From Sitta carolinensis (taxonomy: Eukaryota; Chordata; Aves; Passeriformes; Sittidae): a DNA stretch of 64,000 nucleotides. Under the pieces are notes generated by a model. The model ran no database searches. It had not been told where the DNA came from and saw nothing but the letters and a program-made list of their open reading frames with translations. Within the stretch, counting starts at the first letter, position 1, and every line of letters begins with the position of its first letter. Below, piece by piece: positions 23,285 to 33,404 of the stretch. The stretch covers positions 7,846,001-7,910,000 of the forward strand of contig CM063292.1 of the NCBI GenBank assembly GCA_032173965.1, given 5' to 3'. Made by a program: the position numbers and the translations under genes.

Positions 23285-23535
23285 TAGAATCCCAGAATGG
23301 TTTGGGCTGGGAGAGACATTAAACCTCATCCCATCCCACCCATCCCTGTCAGGGCCCCTGCCCTGTGCCAGGGGCTCCCAGCCCCAGTGTCCAGCCTGGC
23401 CTTGGGCACTGCCAGGGATCCAGGGGCAGCCCCAGCTGCTCTGGGCACCCTGTGCCAGGGCTGCCCACCCTGCCAGGGAACAATTCCTGCCCAGGATCCC
23501 CCCAGCCCTGCCCTGGGGCACTGCCAGCCCCTCCC
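23285..23535 (-). mobile_element. CR1 LINE 3' end, minus strand, 5' truncated
   Basis: The antisense 3' end 'AGAATCCCAGAATGG' begins at 23285, only 15 bp after the LTR target-site duplication. The body matches the 1648, 29550 and 47157 copies and stops abruptly after 'CAGCCCCTCCC' at 23535, a normal CR1 5' truncation. No coding part is present. Confidence 0.9.
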
Positions 23536-25416
23536 TAATTGGGATCCTGCACGTTTCCATTTCAGTGCTGGGACTTAAACTCCAGGTTGCCAGGTGTCAG
23601 CCGAACCCAGGAAGGAAAATGCCCATTTCTCCTTGTTTATTTACTGCTTGAGATGTTTTTCTTACACCTAAATGGTTTTGTCCCTAGAAATTTCATAAGG
23701 GATTCATCCAGGGCTCAAGTTCCTGCACAGCTTAACTACTTTTATTGCCAGTACCAGCCAACTGAGAACAGTAAAAAGATTGAAATTTTTTATTTTTGTG
23801 TGTGTAATTGGCTTGGACCAATTTTAAAGCTAAATATTGGAAATCCTCAACACTACTGCACAGTCTCAGCTCTATTTTGTAGAAAACTGCCCAGTACCTT
23901 TCCATTCTTTGGGTGATGCACCAATGTTAGCACATATTAAAAAGTTCCATGCAGTACATGAGGATTTCTAATCTCTCACATCTTCAACTTGCTCACAGTC
24001 AATGCCCATACTGTTTGTTTCAATATTAATTACACATATTTCAGGCAGGATTAAGCAGCACATTAAATACATAAATAAATAAATAAATAAATAAACTGAG
24101 AGAACCAGAAGGAAGAGGTTTCTTAAGCTCTTCTAGCTGCTTAGAAGTAAATCATAAAATGTCAAGCTAGAAAAATTGGCTCAAATAAGTATGATTTCCC
24201 CTGAATTAGTTCCCTAAATTTTATCCTTGCAGAACACTTTCAATCCAATCTTAAATGCTTGCTTACCTTAATATTAAACAGCTGTGCTACAACACGTGCA
24301 CAATATGGGATGCATGAGCTGTTCCCCAAGTGAAAGGGTTTGTCTCTCTTTGTTTAAATAAGGAAAATATCGAATTTGTTTGGCATCAGACAGAACAGCA
24401 AAGCCATTAGGATTATTTTTAGGTATTTCTCTTCCATTTAGCTGAGGGCTTCCACTGGTGTTATCTTCTGTTATATTCATTATACACTGCAAAACTTGGT
24501 ATCTTAAACCTTGCAGCTATTTAATTTCATATATTCGAGTTTTAACAATAATATAGTTATGTCTGTTAGCAATTACACTGTCATAATTATATCATCATAT
24601 TTTCAAGTGTTCAAGACTTTAAGAATTTTAAACAAGCTGTCATTTTAGATTCCACAGGGCTTTCATTCTTTTCCCATGACCTATGAGAAATCCTGTTAAT
24701 ACTTAGTCGTACACTATATATGGAAATAAAGAGAGTATATAATTTAGATAATGTATACTTAATTCTGGATCCAATGCCCAGAATGTACAAAAGGAAGTGT
24801 TTTAAAGAAAAATATTTAAAACCTAAAGTTGTGTAAAATTGAAATGCTAAGCCTGAAAATAACTCTTTATGAACCATTTGTTTCAGCATGGCAATGAATA
24901 AATTATATATTTAGAATAAAAAATATATTAATGTATGTTTTTTTGTTTAGATCGCTACAATATCCACGACACAAACAAGACACAAATTCCACAAATCTTG
25001 TATTTAGCTAGAATTTTGTCTACACACCTCAAGTTTAAAGGTTCCCTTTACTCCCCTCCCAGACAAATGCCAACATCTTAGAATCCCCTCCCACACCTGA
25101 GTTTAACCGTGCTCTTGTTCCCAAACCTGCAAGATTTTCCACCCAGGTAGATCACTCAGGCCATGCAGAATGCTGTCAGGGAGCCCTTGATTGTGGCCTT
25201 AGCAGATAAGACAAGATTCTATCAGCACTGAGAGATGTTCTTTCCTCTCAGGAAATGGCCACTGAGGATGAAAGCTGCTACCTGCATATCAAGGAGAGAA
25301 ATTTGCATTTGAAGCCCTCTCTCCATTCCCCAGGATCCCCATCAGTGAGGAGCAATTTCGGCAGCGTGAGCAGCCCAGTAGAAACACAGGATTGTAGGGA
25401 TGTTCCCTTCCCAGCA
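23536..25416. other. AT-rich sequence without a gene
   Basis: Holds an (AAAT)n array at 24071-24095. A plus-strand frame at 23539-23916 has no recognised domain. The region 25000-25416 is of mixed composition and leads into the minisatellite. Confidence 0.45.
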
Positions 25417-25760
25417 GGAGCAGGGGTGTACAGGGATGTTCATCTGAACAGGAACAGGGGTGTGCAGGGATGTTCATCTGAACAGGAACAGGGGTGTGCA
25501 GGGATGTTCATCCCTCCTGCAGGAACAGGGGTGTGCAGGGATGTTCATCCCTCCAAACAGGAACAGGGGTGTGCAGGGATGTTCATCCCAGCAGGAGCAG
25601 GGGTGTGCAGGGATGTTCATCCCAGCAGGAGCAGGGGTGTGCAGGGATGTTCATCCAAAAAGGAATAGGGGTGTGCAGGTATGTTCATCCCAGCAGGAAC
25701 AGGGGTGTGCAGGTATGTTCATCCCTCCAAACAGGAACAGGGGTGTGCAGGGATGTGCCC
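25417..25760 (+). repeat. minisatellite of 34-38 bp, about ten units
   Basis: Units start at 25417, 25451, 25485, 25522, 25560, 25594, 25628, 25662, 25696 and 25734. They share GGA(A/G)CAGGGGTGTGCAGG followed by (G/T)ATGTTCATC and differ mainly in a variable tail. Six unit lengths are 34 and the rest 37 or 38, because some tails carry an insertion such as CCTCCAAACA. A degenerate unit may precede 25417. Lengths that are not multiples of three, and frames that shift between units, argue against a coding repeat. Confidence 0.95.
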
Positions 25761-26069
25761 TTGCAAGGATTGTGGTTGCCCTGCTGTGGAAGGTGAGAGG
25801 ACCATTTTGTCAGGCAAATCTATCTAGGCAGAAATTTATCTGATAGGAAATGCCTGTAAAAACACCTGACTTCTCTGTGTGCCTTTAAATCCAAACAGAA
25901 GTATTCTTTTGTGTCTCTCTTATACACAAAATTAAGCAGGAACTAACTACAAAGGGCATCTTTCATCAGTAGCATTAAAAATAAGGAGTAATATTAAAAA
26001 TTACTACAGGAATAATATTAAAATCCATTCCAGTGCATGTACAGAGAGTGAAGGATGGGCATCCTCTTT
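25761..26069. other. spacer without a gene
   Basis: AT-rich after 25800; nothing recognised. Confidence 0.5.
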
Positions 26070-26298
26070 AGCTGTGCCAGGGCAGGCTCATGGGGCACCT
26101 GAGCAGGAATTTGCCCATGGCAAGGGTGGGCAGCCTTGGCAGGGGCTGCCCAGGCAGGGGTGCAGTGCCCATCCCTGGGCTGTGCCAGGAAGGGCTGGAG
26201 GTGGCACCCAGAGCTCTGGGCTGGGCACAGGGTGGGCACAGCTGGGGCTGGGTGGTCTCAGAACTGTTGTCCAACCTCAAAGATTCTGGGATTCTATA
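26070..26298 (+). mobile_element. CR1 LINE 3' end, plus strand
   Basis: It is the same subfamily as the minus-strand copy at 17832-18180 (shared 'GAGCAGGAATTTGCCCATGG' and 'AAGGGCTGGAGGTGGCACCC'). It ends 'GTCCAACCTCAAAGATTCTGGGATTCT', the decayed CR1 tail. Confidence 0.9.
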
Positions 26299-29200
26299 AA
26301 TAGATTTGTAGTGCAAGTCAAATGCACATTTAACTTAGCCTGAGTTATAATTCATCTACCCTTAAATGGAACAGCAGTTCAGAAAAATAATGTGCATCTC
26401 CTTTTAGGTTAACGATGTCCTAGGGAAAAAATAACATGGCAGAGTCATAAAACAAAACAAGGGGGAGGAAAACTTGTATTACAAAACAGAGTGTTTTCAA
26501 TCCATCTTGACTGATGGTTCCAAAGAAGGGATTGAAAGCATAGGTATTAAATTTCAACACATAACAATGGTCCAGCTTCTCTTCCACAGGGCATATTCAG
26601 ACTTGCAAATAAACACAAATAGTCATTAAAAGTTTGTATTTAACATACTGCACTTAGTAACTTAGAATCGAGAAAAATCCCTGAATACAAAAAGCAATTA
26701 AATGTAAAGAAAATACAAGATTGCTGTAGCCTTTTGGTCTTCAATAATATATGATTTTTTTGGTATGATTTTGTGAGGCAGTATCCCCTTTGTGACTCTC
26801 AGAATTATTAATATGACATGCTGGTTTTGAAAGCACTTGGTAAATGTGCCAACATGCAAATTAAATACACTACAGGCAATGGCAATAACATTGATTCTCC
26901 TTTCCTGACAATAAATTTTATCTTAAAAATTAGTACATTCCCATGAACACATATTAATGTAAATAATCCATGGAGGAATACAGGGGGTGAGCTTTGCCAA
27001 CAAACAATCACAAGGTGTTTATATAATCTCAGCAGAGGTCAAGGGGTTTTTCAGGACTTTAGTAATTTTAAACCAGTCTCTGGAAAAATACATCAAACAA
27101 GTAGGTCCCTTTAAACAAAATATTTTACCTTCTAACCATAAAAAGCATGAAAATATTAAATCTTTGATTAGAGAGCAATTTTTTTTTTTTTTTTTAAGTA
27201 CTGAAAGTAATCCCTGTAGCTGCTCTTTAACTGCACTAAAAGCATCACTGATAATGCTTTTGGAAACATAGAAAGAACGTGACAGACATTTGGGATAAAA
27301 AGTTACTCCAGTGTTTATTTTTAGTTCCACGAACTTATATGTTGATAACTATTCTTTTATAAAATATCTTTTCTATCAACTCTAAGGAAGAATCAGTCTA
27401 CTCCATCTACAATTTAAAGTGCAGCTCCAAACTTTCTGTATTCATTTTCTGAATTGCTACAATTTTATGACGGAAATATACTGAAGCTCTTAAAAAAAAA
27501 AAAAAAAAAAAGAAAAAAAAGATAAAATTGAAAACATGATTTTCTATTTTCGGTACGCCTGAATAATCTCCCAATGGAAGAGTTGAATAAATAAAGAGAA
27601 AAATAATATAGCCTTGCCACTGTTCCCACTGAAGCAGCCTATTCAGTGATCAAACATAACTTCGTTACATGCTGCAGAAACTTAACTTGTAAGTAATGAA
27701 GAATCCATATTTTGCAGTTACCAACATTTAAGGAACATCTGCCTCCTAAATACATTGATATAAGGGGAAAAAATAATCTTCTTTGATACTCCAATAAAAT
27801 CAGATGGTGTGTGGCAGTGAGGTAGAAATATCCACTCCATGGAGGCACCCAAGGAACCCAACCAGAGGCTGAGGAAGACTAAAAGATAAAGCTGTAGGTT
27901 TAAAATAAAGAAAAAAAAAGGGAAAAAAAAAAGAAAAAAAAAAGAAGAAAAAAACAAAAAGTTTATTCCTTAAAACTATGAGGATTAAAAAGATCGGTTT
28001 AAAAACACAAGCACATTTTGGCACAGGCATGTTAAAAACTTGACTTTCAGTAGCACCACATTAACAGCAGCATTGTAATCCCACTAATAAAACCAATCCA
28101 TCCATAGGTGTAGGAAAAAAAGGAGACATTTGAGTCAGAAATTGCTCCTGCTTTTCCCAGCGTTTACACAGATTTCTTCCTGGAAAAATGCTCAAGACAC
28201 AAATCTGAATGCCATATTCCAGAAAATAGGAATATTGTGACTATCTCTGAATGTAACAGATCCAGTGACTGTTTCACTTCTTTTTATTCTTGTCCAGTTC
28301 TCAAAAAGTGGTTTTTCAACCTTTCAATAGCAAAAGCTGAATTTTTTAAAACATGAAATTAAATATTTCATTTTTTACTAGAACTATTACAAGACGACTA
28401 ATTAAGACTAAAAAATACCAAAAAATATCAAAATATGTTTGAACTCTTCTACATTCTTTACCTTGAAGAGAAAGAACAGAAAAATTATCTATGTGAATTT
28501 AAATTGAAAATGAAATGTTTCATCTCCTGAATACACATGGAAGCACAAAGAATAGAACTGAAAATAAGACCACTGATGAAAATTTCACTGAAAATTTGGA
28601 TACAAATATATGTTCCTCCAATATACCTATGACTTTAGTACATTGTATTATTGTAATTTTTAACTTGAAAATTATTGACAAATCTGTTTATTTAATCCAA
28701 ATTTTAACTCAATCTGTGACAGTAGGGAATGTAAAGAGAAATACCAATTTCTTATCAATATCTTGCTTTCTTTTCCTAGCTCCTCACTGAAATCCCCACA
28801 CGTCTCAGGCCCAGGAGTGCTGTGAAAAAACCACTGTGGTGGGATCCCATTCCTGGTCAAGCCACTGGAGATCTGTAGACAATTCATCACTGCATTAATC
28901 AAAAACTCTCTGTATTTATGCCTATTCTTCTTCTGCTTTTCACGACTCCTTTCTTATAAAGCCACTTAAAATTCAGGGAATCCACTTAAATTTCCCTTTT
29001 CCTTCAGAACATGATTTAGGAAGAACACTACATTTGGTATTCCTGAATTTTCAATGTGTAATGCAAAGAAATTAAAAATTCCACTGAAAAGACTCCAAAA
29101 ATGCATGTACGCATATTTTCATTTTGCATATCAATCCATAACGTCATTCTAACCATAATTTGAATTTCTTTTCCTGCTTCTTTTTCAAGCTGTAGAAATA

Positions 29201-29549
29201 AAACAGAAGCTTTGCTTTTCAAGCACAACCGAGCCAATTAAGAGATCCAAATTACTGGATAATTGATCGCATTTTGACCTTTGAGAACTAATTTAGGGAG
29301 TAAAATGGCAGATCATTAACAGCTCAAGAAAATAAATTCTGCCTGAAAGTCATATTAATCCTTCATGCAAAATAAGTATTTAAATGTCCATGCAGTTTAC
29401 TTAACACTTTTGTACACTTTTCATCTTTTGTACATTAATAAAAAAATATAAAATCTATTACTTTTAATTTTTACACATTTTAATTGTAAATTTATTCTCT
29501 GTGGTGTTCAGGGATATCTACCATTAACAAAGAAAATTTAATGGATTTA
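26299..29549. other. AT-rich sequence without a gene
   Basis: Contains T17 (27179-27195), A20 (27492-27511) and a long A/G-only tract at about 27906-27954. No exon or element is recognised. Confidence 0.45.
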
Positions 29550-29997
29550 CAGGATGGGTTGGGTTGGGTTGGGTTGGGCTGGGTTGGGTTGGGTTGGGAG
29601 GGACCCCAAAGCTCACCCATCCCACCCATCCCTGTCAGGGCCCCTGCCCTGTGCCAGGGGCTCCCAGCCCCAGTGTCCAGCCTGGCCTTGGGCACTGCCA
29701 GGGATCCAGGGGCAGCCCCAGCTGCTCTGGGCACCCTGTGCCAGGGCTGCCCACCCTGCCAGGGAACAATTCCTGCCCAGGATCCCCCCAGCCCTGCCCT
29801 GGGGCACTGCCAGCCCCTCCCTGGCTCCTGCCCCTCCAGCCCTTGCCCATTGTCTCTCTCCAGCTTTCCTGCAGCTCCTCCAGGCCCTGCCAGGCCACCC
29901 TGAGCTGCCCCCAGAGCTTCTCCTGCCCAGGTGAGCACTGCCAGCTGTGCCAGCCTCTCCTGCCAGCAGAGCTGCTCCAGCCCTGGGCTCATCCTGG
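29550..29997 (-). mobile_element. CR1 LINE 3' end with expanded pentamer tail
   Basis: Minus-strand CR1 of the GC-rich subfamily, nearly identical over its length to 1648-2120 and 47157-47632, and cut at the 5' side at 29997 where the others continue. Its 3' terminus is odd: the usual octamer tail is missing. On the plus strand 29553-29598 is a run of about nine GTTGG/GCTGG pentamers, grown from the CR1 'CCAACCC' end. Confidence 0.9.
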
Positions 29998-30184
29998 TGA
30001 TGTTTTCACTGAAGTAATTTCTGCCCCAGCCCTGTGGGAGCCACACGTGCCACATTCCTGGTGAGCCCCATTTCCACCCTGGCTGCTGTGTGCACAACCT
30101 CTGTGACCCCAGTGCTCACACTCAGAGCTCCTCTGGTCACTTTGCAGCACTTGTTGCCTTTTTCCTAACTTGGAAATGAAACTC
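29998..30184. other. short spacer
   Basis: Unassigned sequence between the CR1 5' truncation point and an LTR-like remnant. Confidence 0.4.
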
Positions 30185-30360
30185 AAGATAATTTTAGTGA
30201 GGTAATGTAGAAGGGGATCTTTATTTGATTTATTATCTTTGATCCAGGAGCAGTTATGGAAAGATGGCCACAGAAGCTCACCCCCCACAGGAATGAGTAA
30301 ATATTTATAGATTTTAGGAAATTAGCAGAATTGATAAAAGTAGCAATTAGGAGGGAATGG
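30185..30360 (-). mobile_element. possible LTR remnant, minus strand, split by a CR1
   Basis: Read on the minus strand it has a TATA-like 'CTATAAATATTTA' (about 30296-30310) upstream of AATAAA-type signals (TTTATT near 30221-30226). This is the spacing of an LTR promoter and poly(A) signal. The CR1 at 30361 interrupts it, and the LTR may continue at 30780. No family match inside the window and no target-site duplication. Confidence 0.35.
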
Positions 30361-30779
30361 GGCTGGAGAGGAGTTGGGAGCACCAGCCCTGTGAGGAATG
30401 GCTGAGGGAGCTGGGGGTGTTTAACCTGGAGAAAAGGAGACTCAGGGGTCACCTCATCACCCTCTACAGCTCCTGAGAGGAGGCTGTGCTCAGGTGGGGT
30501 TGGACTCTTTCTCCAGGCAGCACTGACAGAACCAGAGGACACAGTCTTAAGCTGTACCAAGGGAAAATCGGGTTGGATATCAGGAAAAAGCTTTTCACAG
30601 CAAGAGTGATCAAGTACTGGAATGTTCTGCCTGGGGAGGTGGTGCAGTCCCCATCCCTGGATGTGTTTAAAAGCAGCCTGGCTGGGGCACTGGGTGCCAG
30701 GGGCTGGTTGAGGTGTTGAGTTGGTCTCAGTGATCCTGGAGGACTCTCCCAACCCTGTGATTCTGTGATTCTGTGAGGT
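30361..30779 (+). mobile_element. CR1 LINE 3' end with classic octamer tail
   Basis: A classical CR1: 'GAGGAATGGCTGAGGGAGCTGG', 'TTTAACCTGGAGAAAAGGAGAC', 'GGATATCAGGAAAAAGCTTTTCAC', 'GGGGAGGTGGTGCAGTCCCCATCCCTGG', and a 3' tail 'TGTGATTCTGTGATTCTGTGA' at 30754-30776. It belongs to a lineage distinct from the GC-rich copies. The body is 5' truncated and non-coding. Confidence 0.95.
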
Positions 30780-31568
30780 GATTCAATTCCCCCCCAGGCC
30801 AAGCCCCTTCTCTGTAGTCCCCCCTCTCATCACTGGCTGTACTTTGTCCATGAAATGATCTCCAAGGGTTGTTCTCAGCCTTGGCTCCCAGGAAGAACCA
30901 GGACAGCACAGGAGCCCTGCACCTCCCTGGAGCTCTGGAATTGTTTTGTCTTTCTGCCTAGGGAAAGGCCATGGAAAAATACTGGGAAAACTAGCTACTG
31001 CTGCAGAGCTACAAATAAATGTGTGAAGAACACAGTGGACATATAAAAGGAAAAAAGGCAAAACCTAAAGGGCATCACACTCACTTTGGAATTCACTCTG
31101 TTCCTTCTGTGACCCCCTGGGTTCCTTCCCACAGCACCCAGTGCCACTGCAGGGCAGCTACAGAAAACCAAACTCTTGACTTCCCCTTTGGATTTTCCTG
31201 GTTTGTCTGAGGGGTCCTTCATGGCAGCAGGATTTCTCTTCAGCTGTGAGGAAAAACATTGTTTTTTCTCTCCTGTACACTGGGCTCAGAAGGGTACAAG
31301 AGCAGCAGAAACTAATCGCCGTGGTTGTACATGCAGAGTACAGTGAGGTCCCTCGTTTTTTTTATCTTGAAGGTAGCTTAATAGTTTGAGAACAGAGTCT
31401 TATTAATGTAAATGAAGCTCTAATAGCATATTGCATGAAATTCTTTTTATTAAGCATTTCTTTGGAAAACAGCCTACAAACTGGATTAATCCACTGCACT
31501 GTATTTCCTGTAAGCACCTAACCAAAGTGACTTTTAAAACAGATTGCTGAGTAAACTTTAAAGTAGCC
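30780..31568. other. spacer, partly possible LTR continuation
   Basis: GC-richer up to 31250, with open frames but no protein resemblance. The first part may be the upstream half of the LTR remnant split by the CR1. From 31350 on it may be the body of the sequence ending at the poly(A) run. Confidence 0.3.
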
Positions 31569-31585
31569 AATAAAGATACTTCTGC

Positions 31586-31626
<41 letters not shown>
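31569..31626 (+). pseudogene. AATAAA plus A38: candidate retroposed mRNA 3' end
   Basis: AATAAA at 31569-31574 is followed after 14 bases by an uninterrupted run of 38 A (31589-31626). That is the layout of a cleaved, polyadenylated mRNA copied back into DNA. The sequence before it (about 31380-31568) could be a 3' UTR, but I recognise no coding sequence, so the parent gene is unknown. I found no clear target-site duplication. It may instead be chance AATAAA next to an A microsatellite. Confidence 0.35.
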
Positions 31627-31628
<2 letters not shown>

Positions 31629-32641
31629 GTTTCATATGTAGTTAATTTCACACTTATTTGCACTGGAAAATTAAATTTTTACTTATCAACATGCCACAGA
31701 AATACTGGGGGAAACTCTGCTCTGATGTTCTACACAGCACTTTTTGCTTTAGGCAAACTATAATACAATTAATTGACAATTAGGAAGCTGACATTATAAT
31801 CCTGGTAATATTGTCTAATTCTCCAGTGGCACTGTCCACACGGCCAGTCCATTTCATCAAGAAGAACAAAAAGATTTGTTTGCAATGCCTAAGAATGCAC
31901 CTAAATTCCTGGATTATTTTCTAAAATAGTGTTAAGGAACACTAATCATTCATGTGCTTTTGGAAGTGATGCCTTGGGCCTGTCACTCCTGGGCACTACA
32001 CTTTTTCTTGAACTATAAGGAGAAAGAAAATGGGATTGAGCATCTGTGACTGACACTAACACCTTACACTGGCTCTTTGTCTACTTAAAATGAGAAGAAA
32101 AAGTGAAAATATTTTCTGAGAAAAGCCAAAGAAAAATTAATTGTCTGTCATTTAAAACAAAATGGTGTGGACTATTTCTAGACACAGTTTAAGGAGGCTA
32201 CCTTCATCAGACTGAAAATCTGCTTTATTTTCAGATAGATTTCAAATCCAGAGGCATTCATAATTTATTTTTAGATTTCAAATGTGTTTCAAGTTGTAAA
32301 TATTACTGAGAGTTGTTTTTCTGTTTCTTGTCCTGAGGCTTTTCTCATATAACAAGTGTAATGCCCAATACATTATAAATTAACTCCCCCTGACAGAACT
32401 TGAGGTTTATCAGGTAGATCAATTAAGACTTAAGCACAGCAGACAAGGATGCAATTTGATTACTTTTCAACAGTCCATCAATCATTTCTTATGCATTTTT
32501 CTTCTTAAATATTGAGTCAAGCAACAACAATAAATCCTGTTACAAGTTTGCTTCAGTGGCTTAAAGAAGGCATCCATTTGAGCCCCTAAAATACTACAAA
32601 TTCCTGGGAAAGTATCAGAAACTCCAGAATAGTTCTGTCTG
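31627..32641. other. AT-rich sequence without a gene
   Basis: Nothing recognised up to the target-site duplication of the LTR at 32642. Confidence 0.5.
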
Positions 32642-32647
32642 ATGGTT

Positions 32648-33398
32648 TGTGTGGGTAACCCCTTTGCTTTATCTGGTTCTTCTTTTCAGGGTTAGGATTA
32701 AAATCACGAGAAGCAGAATTCATGTTTGGACTTCAGTGTTTATTGTTTCTGATCTCAGTTACAGCCTCACTGACCGTGAGAGCTTCTACATGCTAAATTA
32801 ACAAGGCAGAAATGGAGTGCAGAGAGAAACTTCAAGGTCTTTTTAAACCTAAACTACCCAATCATGAGATGCTAACAAATGTATTTTAACTTCTAACCCA
32901 ATAACCAGTCACCCATGTCCCTCACAGCAGATCTTTCAAACCAATCACACAAAATCACCCAAATGTAAGGAGGAGGAGAAGGAGAAGGAGAAGGAGAAGG
33001 AGAAGGAGAAGGAGAAGGAGAAGGAGAAGGAGAAGGAGAAGGAGAAGGAGAAGGAGAAAGGAAGCAGAAGAAAAGAAGCAGAAGAAGAAGCAGAAAAAGC
33101 AGAAGAAGAGGAAGGAGAGGATGAAGAGGAAGGAGAAGGAAGAAGAAAGAGGAGGGAGGAAGAAGAAGACTGCACCCTAACCCTCCATCTTGTTCCATAT
33201 ATATTATTTTACCCAGTCACCTTAAACTCTAAATCTCTCCCCCTGTGACATAACACCCTTCTGTTCAACTCCACCCTCACAGGCTCAGTGCTCTCACTCA
33301 GTTCTGGGAGCCTTTCCCAGGCTTTTCCAGTGTGTCTTCGTGGATCACTCTCTGCCAGCACAGAGATACTGAAATTCCCTGTGTCCAGGGTTCCAACA
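32648..33398 (-). mobile_element. solo LTR, TGTTGGAAC family, with 6-bp target-site duplication
   Basis: On the minus strand it starts TGTTGGAACCC (right edge 33398) and ends CCCACACA (left edge 32648). The hexamer ATGGTT flanks it at 32642-32647 and 33399-33404. A poly(A) signal (TTTATT on the plus strand, 32739-32744) lies downstream of a TTTAAA promoter-like box near 32850 on the minus strand. It shares its start and overall plan with 42654-43217 and 49336-49961. It is longer (751 bp) because of a purine repeat expansion at 32969-33170. A 6-bp duplication suggests ERVK-type integration. Confidence 0.8.
32969..33170 (+). repeat. (GGAGAA)n expansion inside an LTR
   Basis: Nearly perfect GGAGAA hexamers run from 32969 to about 33059. 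Degenerate GAAGAA/GGAGGA sequence continues to about 33170. The strand is almost pure purine, so it can form triplex (H-DNA) structures. The long minus-strand Ser-rich open frame here is the repeat read in frame and not a gene. Confidence 0.95.
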
Positions 33399-33404
33399 AT
33401 GGTT

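Noticed and set aside
29492..30097. 201-codon minus-strand frame and several plus-strand frames
   Set aside because: They read through a GC-rich CR1 3' end. The same pseudo-peptides appear at 1560-2153 and 47218-47826, following the CR1 copies.
32893..33198. Ser/Pro-rich repeat protein on the minus strand
   Set aside because: It is the GGAGAA microsatellite read in frame inside a solo LTR.
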